From the NCBI RefSeq assembly GCF_001625215.2, contig NC_030385.2, forward strand, positions 25,909,135 through 25,973,134: 64,000 nt of DNA. Reading direction: 5' to 3'. This document shows positions 12,101 to 21,464 of the stretch, one piece after another. Positions within the stretch are counted from its first letter, which is position 1; every line of letters begins with the position of its first letter. Below the pieces are notes generated by a model. That model was given only the letters and a program-made list of their open reading frames with translations, was not told the DNA's origin and did no database searches. Origin of the DNA: Daucus carota subsp. sativus (taxonomy: Eukaryota > Streptophyta > Magnoliopsida > Apiales > Apiaceae). The translations under genes and the position numbers were made by a program.

Positions 12101-14723
12101 ACCTAGTGAAGTCTTATGGATTGGGTTTCCTGCGGTGCTGAAGGTGGATGAGACAATTCTAAGAAATGCCTTTTCACTATTTGGTGAAATTGTGAACATT
12201 ACTGCATTTCCTGGTCGCGGCTATGCCTTTGTCCGCTTCGGAAGTTTAAGGTCAGCTTGCAGGGCTAAAGATACTCTTCTTGGAAATTTATTTGGCGATC
12301 CTCGTGTGCACATTTGTTTTGCAAAGAGTGAGTATACTTCCAGGGGACGGAATCCTGTGGAAGCCCCTTCCTCCCCAGATATCAGGCCATTTTCACGCAT
12401 TGAAGCTTCTCATGAGAAGTTGCGACATAATAAAAGAAGCTATGAGAACATATCTAGAGTTCCCAAATTGGCGCCCCCTCGGTTTATTACTGATATGGAG
12501 TCCCAGGATCCTGATCTTGTGCTTTTCCAGAGGAAGGGTAATGAAAAGCCTATTATTGATGGTGCATCTGAACGAGGATTCCAAGATCTGGGTCCAGAGC
12601 TGCGACCTCCGAGGAGTGTTTATGAGCACCAAAGTAGTCCTCCAAGAGATAGAGGTGCCCACTTCCGTGATTATTCTCAACTAGATATTCCTAGACAAGG
12701 TCAGTTATATGATAATGCTTGGAACTTGCCAGAAGATCCAACGCTTTTTCATGAATCTAAGAAACCAAAGATCAGTTTTTTTCCACATGAAAATGAACTT
12801 CCCGAGTATTATTTTTGTGATCCTGAACGAGTAAAACGTGAGTTGCCTAAAATACCCGATTACCACCAGCTTGATGCCTACAACAAGAACTTCTGTTATG
12901 GATCTTTTGGGCATGAACAGATCCCTGATAGAGCGATAAATGAAAAGCAGCCATTTGGTGAGAGAAGTGAACACTGGAATAAACCAAGTAATGGTTTCCA
13001 GACTAGACCTGTTCCATTTCCTCCAAATCATGTCAAATGGAAGAGACCATCTGAAGAGTTGAATGAGCCTTCTCCAAATGAAGTTTGGGAATGGGAAGGA
13101 ACTATCGCAAAAAGAGGAACTCCAGTTTGTCGTGCTCGCTGTTCTCCGGTGGGAAAACTGCTGGATATTATACTGTAAGTTCTTAAATTTGTTGATCATT
13201 ACAAAATCTCCAGGAAATTGCCTCAGTTTGTCTTGGTAGATAGGAATCTTTCAGAAATACAAGCTTCATGTTTATTTCATCTGTTATCTGTTCACATTTG
13301 CTATCTCTTTTTGTTTTCTAATCCTACTAATTAATCTTGCTATGATCAATAGTTGTCATTCTCTCAATATATTAGACGTGACAATATATTATAATTAAAG
13401 CTAGTGATAGCTATATAGAAGCTATGGAAACAATATAATGAGCACAAAAGGCCTTTGGACGAAGCTCCAACCAACAAGGAAGATCTTTTTTTCTTTTGAA
13501 GTTGAAGTGTTGAACTGTGGAACTTGATTTCATAGATTTCTCCTTTGCCATCTACTTGTTTCTTTCAGCTACTCTAGTAACTCTTCTCTATCTGGAAAAA
13601 AAAAGATAACTAGCATGTTAAAATTGTTGCAAGGTGCATTTGTTGTTATTGTTACACTGCATGTTAGCATCTATTTGTGCATTGAAATTTATTCATGCTG
13701 CAGGCCTGACTTTCTGGATTGCACAACAAAGACCGATATAGACATCCTGGCAAAGCATTACTATGAATCTGTCAGTTCTTGGGTAGTAACTTTTTTTCCT
13801 TATAGCGACGCTGATATTGCATCTTACAATGAACTCATGAATTATTTGGGGAAAAAGCAGAAAGCTGCAGTTGCTAAAATTGACGAGAACACCACTTTAT
13901 TTCTTGTTCCTCCTTCAGAATTTTCTGACGAAGTACTAAAAGTTCCAGGGAAACTTGGTATCTCTGGTGTTATTTTAAGGTCTGAAAATCTTGGTCCCAG
14001 TATTCAGTCTCTTCATAATCCGATTGAGAGAAACGACACAAGTTACGGGTCTTCCTCTGTGGCTCCTTTTTCAGATCAGGGAAACCTTGGAGTACAGAAT
14101 GTACATTTCCTGGCAAAGTTTCCTACTCCCCAACCTGCATCTTTTGAAGGCCCTGATCATATTGCTAGAAGCCTAGAACTACACCTCCCACCATTAATGA
14201 TAACAGGCATATGTATCAGCATAACCCATCACAGGGTTCAAAATGGCTGGCAGGCAATCTGGAAACCCACAATGCTGGTGCTGGAAACCGAGCAACACAA
14301 CCATTCAGCGCTCCCTTCGATTCTGTCAGCCGAGAATACAACTCTGCAACAGTGCCATGTTATGCGGACTACCCACCAGGGTTTTCTGGGACCGCTTTTG
14401 CTGGAAGCACTAACCCTTCCCATGAAACACCACCATCTTCGTCTGCAACTCTCCGACCAGAACAACTTGCGCAGCTGGCAGCATCTCTTCTTGGGCAATT
14501 AAGGCAACCAGAGGTCCCGTCAGAAAGCCAAGATTCCAGCCCCTCGAGCCACACAAATCAGTCGGAGGTTTCAGCAATTACAGTGCAACAAGAAGTACAA
14601 CCATTCCAGCAGAATTCAGGTACACGTGAAGATGGAGACTCAAACTACCAGAAACGGCTGCAAGCAACACTAAAGCTGGCAGGAGATCTTCTTCACCAAC
14701 TTCGGCAAACGGAAGAAAAGTGA
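6121..14723 (+). CDS. RRM- and SPOC-domain RNA-binding protein (FPA / AT4G12640-like), frameshifted near 14173
   Basis: Proposed exons are 6121-6123, 7346-7660, 12063-13174 and 13704-14723; phases agree at every junction. Exon 1 is just the ATG followed by donor GTATGT. RRM1 is at about residues 34-105 (RNP2 LWVGSL, RNP1 RGYAFVNY) and RRM2 at about 122-193 (LWIGFP, RGYAFVRF). A charged linker follows, then SPOC at about 448-570, recognisable from WEGTIAKRGTPVCRARC, LAKHYY and TTLFLVPPSEF. SPOC proteins of this group act in the nucleus; FPA controls RNA 3'-end choice and flowering time, while this subgroup is little characterised. After about residue 633 the frame carrying the expected C-terminus (LRPEQLAQLAASLL and a final helix ending REEK-like at 14723) is offset by one base. 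A single missing C in AGCCTAGA near 14172-14174 would explain it. If real, the protein ends out of frame at 14502. Intron 2 is unusually long at 4.4 kb. Confidence 0.82.
8541..8682. repeat. 71-bp tandem repeat
   Basis: Two units with a 71-bp period, beginning ATGGTTGTAATGTGCATGTC at 8541 and again at 8612, differ by only a few substitutions. They lie within intron 2 of SPOC copy B. Confidence 0.75.
9190..9539 (-). pseudogene. Possible relic of an unidentified gene (antisense in intron)
   Basis: Two overlapping minus-strand frames look more protein-like than their surroundings: one with ADAVATHGNDWRDLH, then, after a CAG at about 9417, one with KDLICFHSLIGKLKYAQIEH. A frame change or splice would join them, but no convincing donor is seen. 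I do not recognise the protein. It could be a fragment carried in by a mobile element, or chance. Confidence 0.25.
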
Positions 14724-15067
14724 AGTCATGGTGATACTTACTTTTTGCATCATTGCATGCAGCTACAATCGTTCGTTAATTGGTGACTAAAGAAAAAGAT
14801 AATTACATGTTGCTTTGGATATCTTGTTTTAAACTTTAAAGAGGTTGCGTTTCTAAATTACTGTTGGAAGATCGTGTATATATGGGTTTTCCTGGAAAAC
14901 GATTTCCCTTTTAGAGTTATTGACACCAAAAAAGTGTGCCTGGCTGTCATGGGCGTATTTTTCTCAAGTTTATATAATTTTTATTTGAACGTATTTTAAT
15001 TATTTATGTTAGTAAGTTATGTTTTGAGACGGTGTTTTCGTCGTTAAAAAATAATCACTTAAGATCC
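14724..15067. other. 3' flank of SPOC copy B
   Basis: The first about 190 bp matches the 3' flank of copy A (3558-3740) and probably contains the 3' UTR. The rest is AT-rich without recognisable features. Confidence 0.5.
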
Positions 15068-15076
15068 AAAAAATTG

Positions 15077-16240
15077 GGGTGTTGGCCCCAAATATCCAAA
15101 TTTGAGGTATTAATGTCCTAAATATCAAAATATCCGATAAATGGCCCTCATTGACATGTAGAGACGCTCATGGTGTAGCGTTTTGGTTAAAAAACCAAAA
15201 CGCTACATCGTGTAGCGTTTTAGTTTGTTTTTTCTTTTTAAAAAGAAGTGAAGACGCTATTGTGAGTATCGTGCAGCCTTTTGGTTGTAAATTTTTTAAA
15301 TTAAAGTATAAAACGCTACTATCACTAGCGTTTGCCTCTGTGGTTTTTTTGATTTTTTAATTTTTTTTAAAGTCAAAATACTAACCACTAAAGTGTTTAT
15401 ATTCGTTGTGTTCAATATGAAACATAAAACGTTACTAAAAGCAACGTTTAAGGCTGTGTTTCAAAAGCTTAAAATTAATAAACGTTACATCTTGTGCTGT
15501 TTGAATTTTTTTTAATTTTCATAAAATAAACTTAATTTTAGATATAAATAAATCTTTCTAAAATTTAAATATGAACCCTAAAATATTAAAAATATTAAAT
15601 ATTAGCTCACTTTTTTAAACTGGTTTCTCGGCTTTCGGGCGGAAAAATTTAATTTTCAAGTATAATTTAATCATTCTGCAACCCAAACCTAAACCCCAAA
15701 TGTTAACGGTTGTAAATTTATTTATTCCGCCAGCGTCTCGGCTTCAGGGCCTTCGGCCCTTCAGCCTCGCTTAATTAGGGTTTAGGCTCGAGGGAGTAGG
15801 GCCTACCGGCCCTACACCCTCAATCCTAAACCCTAACCGTCGGCCAATTTAATATACAGTACGAATTAATCATTCTGCAACCCAAACCTAAACCCTAAAT
15901 GTTAACGGTTGTAAATTTATTTATTCCGTCGGTCTCTCGGCTTTAGGGCCTTCGGCCCTGCAAATAACCCAAATATGAACCCTAAAATATTAACTGACTG
16001 TTAATTTACGTTCAATTATTACTTTATTAGGAATTAAGAAAATTATTTTAAAAAAAGGAAAAAGAAACAAAAGGAGTTGGGCTTGGGCTTAAAGTTATAA
16101 ACGCTAATGCGTTTAGCGTTCTCCCTTTTATACAACACGCTACTTCACTAGCGTCTTTACTTGTTATTTAGGGCCATTTTTACAAAATATGTTATTCAGG
16201 GCATTAAACTTTAATATTTTGTTATTTAGGGCCTTTTTTC
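15077..16240. mobile_element. Non-autonomous Mutator-like element, 9-bp target duplication
   Basis: A 1,164-bp element bracketed by AAAAAATTG at 15068-15076 and 16241-16249. Its ends form imperfect terminal inverted repeats of about 85 bp with repeated (T)GGCCCTAAATAAC-type motifs that run into GACGCT. The interior has many AGCGTTT/AACGCTA motifs in both orientations, several of them able to form hairpins. It also has two direct copies of a roughly 100-bp segment (about 15670-15770 and 15868-15960) containing plant-telomere-like CCCTAAA and palindromic GGGCCTTCGGCCCT. No transposase is seen. Confidence 0.7.
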
Positions 16241-16249
16241 AAAAAATTG

Positions 16250-16817
16250 TTTATAATGTCAAAATTAAATAACATAATCAAACTTCTCAAACATACTGAG
16301 ATGTATAAATAGTAAGATCTTGAACAGAAACAGTGTTGGTGCTTTACCCCATATATCAATCTCATCATAAAATCATCCTTGAACTGTTTTGCTGCATAAT
16401 GAATCCCATAATTCATCAACTATTGAATGTCCATCACCTATTATAAAATAGAACTTTTTTTTTTTTTTAAGTATATGTATGGAACTTAAATTTTATGCAT
16501 TTCACATGCGAAGTAGAGCTGTCCACGAATATATCTTTCTAATTTCTAAATTTCTTAATTTATTTGCTATGTGAAAATGTAATATTTAAATTTTTTACCA
16601 AACCTTACACACTGCACAGAACACAACACGAAGCTTGATGTAGTTTAGTCTATTATATATTTTATTTTTATTTGTAATTTTCTTTTTTCTTAATGCACCC
16701 GCAAAATTGATAAAATTGAAACACCCCAGTAAGCAACAAAGATACTATTGAACCAAGATTTCTAATTTATAAAACGTGCTGATACATCGCGCAACTGAAT
16801 ATCATCAACAAGTCACA
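16250..16817. other. Spacer upstream of pseudokinase gene 1
   Basis: AT-rich DNA with no recognised gene. An open frame on the minus strand at 16222-16419 lacks coding character. Confidence 0.5.
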
Positions 16818-16827
16818 CTATATAACC
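16818..16827 (+). promoter_or_regulatory. TATA box of pseudokinase gene 1
   Basis: CTATATAACC, followed by CACCAAGAAATCT, lies about 170 bp upstream of the ATG at 16994. The CACCAAGAAATCT stretch also stands next to the TATA-like box of gene 3. The leader then has the pyrimidine-rich CATCACCCATCT-type motifs shared by all three genes. Confidence 0.55.
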
Positions 16828-16993
16828 ACCAAGAAATCTGTTGAATAATCACCCATCTATTTTATTCTATTCATACATAATCTACACCTCTGATTCTTGA
16901 TGCTTCATCTTCTTCATCATCAACTCAGTCATCACCCATCTCTACTACTCGCTGAATCTTGATCATTCCCATTTTACATTCTTGCTTTTCATA

Positions 16994-19900
16994 ATGTCTC
17001 AGTTGATCAATCTTGTTATCAAAAATGGCTTAACAAGATACAAGGTTTTGAGAGTCATTGGGAAATGGGGTCCTGCATTCACTCTCCCACTCTATGAAGC
17101 TGCCGTTCTTTCCCCTCAAGACAACAAGACCCCCGTCTCATTGGTGGCCTTCAAGATTATCAGCAAACTCCAAGAAGGCTACTACAACATGGCTCTGCAA
17201 GACATCGAAACCTCCCAATTCTACTCTCGTAATCCCGATATTTTGCCATACATGTCATCTTTTGAGGCCAGGGTAAAAGGGGTTAAGCTTCTCTGCATTG
17301 TCTTGCCTTATGATAATTTTGTCACGTCTCTAAGGTCTTTACAAATTTGGGATGCAAGATTCTCTCGAGGCCTGCAAGAGAGCATGATTGCTTTAATTCT
17401 CCGAAGAACCTTGACTGGCCTTGACGCGATTCACCAGAGTCAGAGGCGCCACACCAGGATCACAGCAGACACTGTGTTTTATGATATTGATGATCCTACT
17501 TTCTATCTGTCTTATGCAGCTTCTCTTTATCAGCGGACTGGTCCTGTGAATCGCGGTGATTGGAATAGTCTCCCGGTGGACAGAATGCTGGCATGGGCTT
17601 TAGCCCCTGAAGTTAAGCATGATGAGTCATTGGAGTTTGTGGATTTTTACGCGGCTGAAGAATCTGATATTTGGCTTATTGGAATCTTGGCTTTGGAGTT
17701 GGCTTATGGAAGGATTCTTGTGGAGAATCGGAGAGAATTGCTTGACATTGTTAATTACATTTGTAGTGATCCTGAAGTTTTGACGGATACTTGGGAGGAA
17801 CTGAGGATTAAATCTGGAGAGTTTGCTCGAGGGGCTGATCCATTAGAACTAGCAATTGTCTTGCCTGTGGAAAAGACAAGATTTAGTAAGCGTTTTGGTA
17901 AATTTCTGGCCCGGTGTCTTGCTGCTGAACCGCAGAATAGGCTATCTGCAGAAGAGCTTGTTATGGATCATGAGTTCTTGAGGGTAAATGTAGGGAAAAT
18001 GAAGACATTCAGTGGTATGTTTGGAGAGCCAAATCATCGACAAGACCGGTTTCTTCATCAAGATGTTGGAAAGAAACAAAAAACATCATCTAAACAGAGA
18101 AATCATCTAACCTTTCGTCACAATGGCATCACTTACACAATTTTGGAACCTATTGGCAAATGGGGGTTCGAAAACAACCTGATTGTTTATGAAGCTGTCG
18201 CTGCCTCTGGAATTAAGGATTCGTGTCCTCAACATGTGGCCTTAAAAATGACCAGGGACATTGAAGTGTATTTCAACCTAGCCGCGGACAGCCTGAGGAG
18301 AAGTACTTCAGTCAATGATTTTCATATTTTACCCTTAAACACATACTTCCTGAAACACATAGAACGATATGAAACACTTTGTATGGTACTGCCATTTGAT
18401 GCTCAAGTGGTGTCTCTCCGCTCAATCATACAAAGCCGCCCAAAATTTGCTGGTGGAATTCCCCAAATCTGTATTGCTGTTTCTCTACTGCACGCTTTAA
18501 GGGGGCTCCAGGTGATCCACTCTAAGAGTCAAGATCACTGTGAAATTACAGCGGGTAACATCTTCTATCATATTGAAGACAAGTCTATCAAGCTTGCATA
18601 TGCAGCCTCATGTTATGAAAGGACTTATGCTGCTGAAGAATCTGGTGAATTTTCAATGAACAAGTTGCTGTCATGGGGAGTACCGCCAGAGATTGTCAGA
18701 GAATTGGACTTGATCTATGAATACGACGTATTTGCAGCTGATATCTGGTTTATTGGAATTGCGGCTTTGGAATTGGCTTATGGGAAAATCCAAGTGGCGA
18801 ATAGCAATGAATTGTTTAGAATTGCTAGCTACATAAGCTCTGTGAGAGAGCTGCCTAATACATGGGAGGAACTTAGGACTGAAGCTGCTGAAGCGGATAT
18901 TTTGAGAGAGATCCTCAAGTTGCCCACAGCTTCGGATAACCCACAGAGATTTGATAAATCTTTTGGTAACTTTGTAGCAATGTGTCTGGAGGAAGTCGAT
19001 GAAAGGGCATCTGTAAATGAGCTATTAATGGACGGTTTTCTGAGGCACGTTCATGAAGGAGAAAGTATAGAGATCTTTAAGGCCGTGATGATCAAGGGAT
19101 ATAAACATTTAGACAAAAAGAACGTAGGTGAATTTCTTGATGGAGATAACCAAATGAAACAGGCAACATCATCTGAACAGAGTGATCATCTTTCGTTTTG
19201 TCACAATGGCCTGACTTACACGATTCTTGAACCTATTGGGACATGGGGGCTAGGGGCATTTGGACCCTCAACCACTCTACCTGTTTATGAAGCAGTCACT
19301 ACCTCTGGATCAAATGATCCCTCGCCTCAGCACGTAGCCTTCATAATGGCCTGCAGCCTTCGTGAGCGTTTATTCGATCTAGCATCATACAGCATCAAGA
19401 AAAGTATTCCATGCAGTCATATCAATATTTTACCCTTTAACACACACTTCTTTATACAGTTAAAAGGCCACAAAACACTTTGCATAGTACTGCCATTTGA
19501 TGCTCAAGTGTTGTCGCTCCGCTCAATCATACAGAACCGCCCAAAATTTGCTAATGGGATTCCCCAAACCTGTATAGCTGTTGCTCTACTGCACACTGTA
19601 AGGGGACTCCACGTGCTCCACACGAAGGATGAACCTCACTACGAAGTCAATGCAGGTAGCATCTTCTATCATATTGAAGATAAGTCCATCAAACTTGCCT
19701 TTGCAGCATCCTCTTATGAGCGGACTTGTGCTGCTGAAGAATCCAATGAGTGTCCAATTAATGAGTTGTTTGTATGGGCACAACCGCCAGAGGTTGATGG
19801 CTTACTAAGAGCCTATTTACTTCATGAATTCAACAATTTTAAAGCGGATATCTGGTTTGTTGGAATTGCGGCTCTGGAATTGGCTTATGGGAAAATCCGA

Positions 19901-20218
19901 GTGGTGAATCGTGAAGAAATGTATAGAATTGCTAGCTACATAAGCAAAGTGAGAAGGTTGCCTAATACATGGGAGGAACTTAGGACTCAAACTCAACAGG
20001 ACAGAAAAAACCACAAGTTTCCCACAGCTGCTGAGGAGCCACAAAGATTTAATGAATATTTTGGTGATTTTGTAGGATGGTGTCTGGATACAGAACCGGA
20101 TGAGAGGCCATTTGCAAATGAGCTATTGATGCATGATTTTCTGAGGAACGTTCATGAAGGAGAAAGTATGGAAATCTTCAAGGCTGTGATGATCAAGGGC
20201 TGTACAGATTTGGACTAG
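16994..20218 (+). CDS. Triple-domain pseudokinase (Ste20/BLUS1-like fold)
   Basis: One uninterrupted frame of 1,074 codons from ATG 16994. It contains three kinase-like domains at about residues 15-345, 378-700 and 738-1066. Family marks are a YKVLRVIGKWG-type glycine-loop remnant, a VAxK strand, APEV or PPEI/PPEV in the activation segment, and SDIWLIGILALELAYG / ADIWFIGIAALELAYG, which matches the ADIWSFGITALELAHG motif of plant Ste20-type kinases. Catalysis looks lost: the HRD position reads HTR, HCE and HYE, and the DFG position is a YAA or FAA sequence in all three. The VAxK lysine survives in domains 1 and 2 (VAFK, VALK) but is Ile in domain 3 (VAFIMA). Domain 2 keeps the loop Asn (AGNIF). 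No signal peptide or membrane segment is seen. A scaffold or ATP-independent regulator is likely; the role is unknown. Domain 3 is very close to domain 2 of the next gene. Confidence 0.88.
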   Translation: MSQLINLVIKNGLTRYKVLRVIGKWGPAFTLPLYEAAVLSPQDNKTPVSLVAFKIISKLQEGYYNMALQDIETSQFYSRNPDILPYMSSFEARVKGVKLLCIVLPYDNFVTSLRSLQIWDARFSRGLQESMIALILRRTLTGLDAIHQSQRRHTRITADTVFYDIDDPTFYLSYAASLYQRTGPVNRGDWNSLPVDRMLAWALAPEVKHDESLEFVDFYAAEESDIWLIGILALELAYGRILVENRRELLDIVNYICSDPEVLTDTWEELRIKSGEFARGADPLELAIVLPVEKTRFSKRFGKFLARCLAAEPQNRLSAEELVMDHEFLRVNVGKMKTFSGMFGEPNHRQDRFLHQDVGKKQKTSSKQRNHLTFRHNGITYTILEPIGKWGFENNLIVYEAVAASGIKDSCPQHVALKMTRDIEVYFNLAADSLRRSTSVNDFHILPLNTYFLKHIERYETLCMVLPFDAQVVSLRSIIQSRPKFAGGIPQICIAVSLLHALRGLQVIHSKSQDHCEITAGNIFYHIEDKSIKLAYAASCYERTYAAEESGEFSMNKLLSWGVPPEIVRELDLIYEYDVFAADIWFIGIAALELAYGKIQVANSNELFRIASYISSVRELPNTWEELRTEAAEADILREILKLPTASDNPQRFDKSFGNFVAMCLEEVDERASVNELLMDGFLRHVHEGESIEIFKAVMIKGYKHLDKKNVGEFLDGDNQMKQATSSEQSDHLSFCHNGLTYTILEPIGTWGLGAFGPSTTLPVYEAVTTSGSNDPSPQHVAFIMACSLRERLFDLASYSIKKSIPCSHINILPFNTHFFIQLKGHKTLCIVLPFDAQVLSLRSIIQNRPKFANGIPQTCIAVALLHTVRGLHVLHTKDEPHYEVNAGSIFYHIEDKSIKLAFAASSYERTCAAEESNECPINELFVWAQPPEVDGLLRAYLLHEFNNFKADIWFVGIAALELAYGKIRVVNREEMYRIASYISKVRRLPNTWEELRTQTQQDRKNHKFPTAAEEPQRFNEYFGDFVGWCLDTEPDERPFANELLMHDFLRNVHEGESMEIFKAVMIKGCTDLD

Positions 20219-21180
20219 AAGAACCCTGTAGAAGAGATTTTTCAATTTAATGTTTTCTTGAGACAGGACTTCATTTACTGGTTTGTATTATAAAGAGTTC
20301 GATAATAACATTTGTTTTTGTAGTAGTTCAAGTATAGCAACAGTTCTCTTTCTCCCTTTTCCCTGGACAAAATCTATGCATTTTTCTAAGGTTTGTTAGA
20401 AGAAAGTGAATTTCCAATTTTTTGTCAATGTGAACTACTGTTTAAAGTACCGGAAATATCAAAAGTCTAGACATCAGACATCCAATATGCTCATATATTC
20501 TCTGTATGCCTATTCTTTAAGGTTTCATTAGATGCCAAACTCCGATGCAGGAACCAATGTGCAGGAATTTGTTTACAGGAAATACATTCCCAGCAAAGTT
20601 GCAGATACAATCAATGCCACCCTTTGCAGAAATAGTCAAATTTCATTTCATTGTCTCACAGTGATCACTGGATTTTTTTTAATGCTCATGCATTGAGGCA
20701 GATAACTAGGGTCTAAGGGCCTGTTTGCATGGGCTTAAAGCCCCGATTTAAGTTATTTTTTGATTTTAAACTATGTTTGTGAATAAGTCTCGGCTTAAAG
20801 TTGACTTAAATTTTTTTGATAAAATTACCCATAAGTTATAAATTTTCCGTAAATCATTTTTATTTTTATTATTATATTTTTAATAACTCGTAAATAAGTC
20901 ACATTAAGTCACAAATCAAGTTAAGTCATAAGTCATAAACTCGGCCATACGGGTAACTTAAATTTCATGTATAAAATTTTAATTTAAATACACCGATTTA
21001 GTAAAAATTAATAAATGTAATGGTTTTGACTATCAATTTCACAATAATTATATATAAAATATACAAGTATATATTTTAAATATCTATATTCATTACCAAC
21101 ATTCAGAATTTAAATTCTAAAAAAAAAATTACCATCACAGTTTTGTCACAAAATTTTAGAACAGAGAAGCGCCCAGAAAT
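20219..21180. other. Intergenic region after pseudokinase gene 1
   Basis: 20219-20360 resembles the 3' flanks of the other two pseudokinase genes (TATAAAGAGTT, CATTTGTTTTTG). 20440-20640 resembles 27600-27800, downstream of gene 3, so the duplicated block extends beyond the coding region. A MITE-like stretch follows at 20716. Confidence 0.55.
20716..20961. mobile_element. MITE-like sequence (GGGCCTGTTTG type)
   Basis: It begins GGGCCTGTTTGCATGGGCTT and ends near GGCCATACGGGT, with many internal AAGTCA/TAAGTT motifs. Such ends and interiors are typical of small plant DNA elements. No clear target duplication was found, so limits are approximate. Related sequence occurs at 29720-30160. Confidence 0.4.
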
Positions 21181-21190
21181 CTATTTAAAC
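21181..21190 (+). promoter_or_regulatory. TATA-like box of pseudokinase gene 2
   Basis: CTATTTAAAC preceded by AGAAAT, identical to the box in front of gene 3 (24762-24771). It is about 280 bp upstream of the ATG, and the leader contains the repeated CATCACCCATCTCT motif. Confidence 0.5.
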
Positions 21191-21464
21191 AGCTCTCCCA
21201 ACTTCAAACTTGCTCACAGATCATCACCCATCTCTCTATACATAATACACACACAGTCTATACAATCTATACATGAAGATATAATGTTGCATAGTCTGAT
21301 TCTTGATACATCATCTTCATCATCATAACAACTCATCATCACCCATCTCTACGTCCATAAACCATAATCTTGATCATTCCCTTTTACGTTCTTGCTTTCT
21401 TGTTATTCATCAATCTTGCTTCATTCCATCTTCACGTTCTTGATTTTCATACTCAAACACTTTG

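Noticed and set aside
12280-13199. Additional frames overlapping SPOC exon 3 on both strands
   Set aside because: Shadows of the RRM2 and linker coding sequence.
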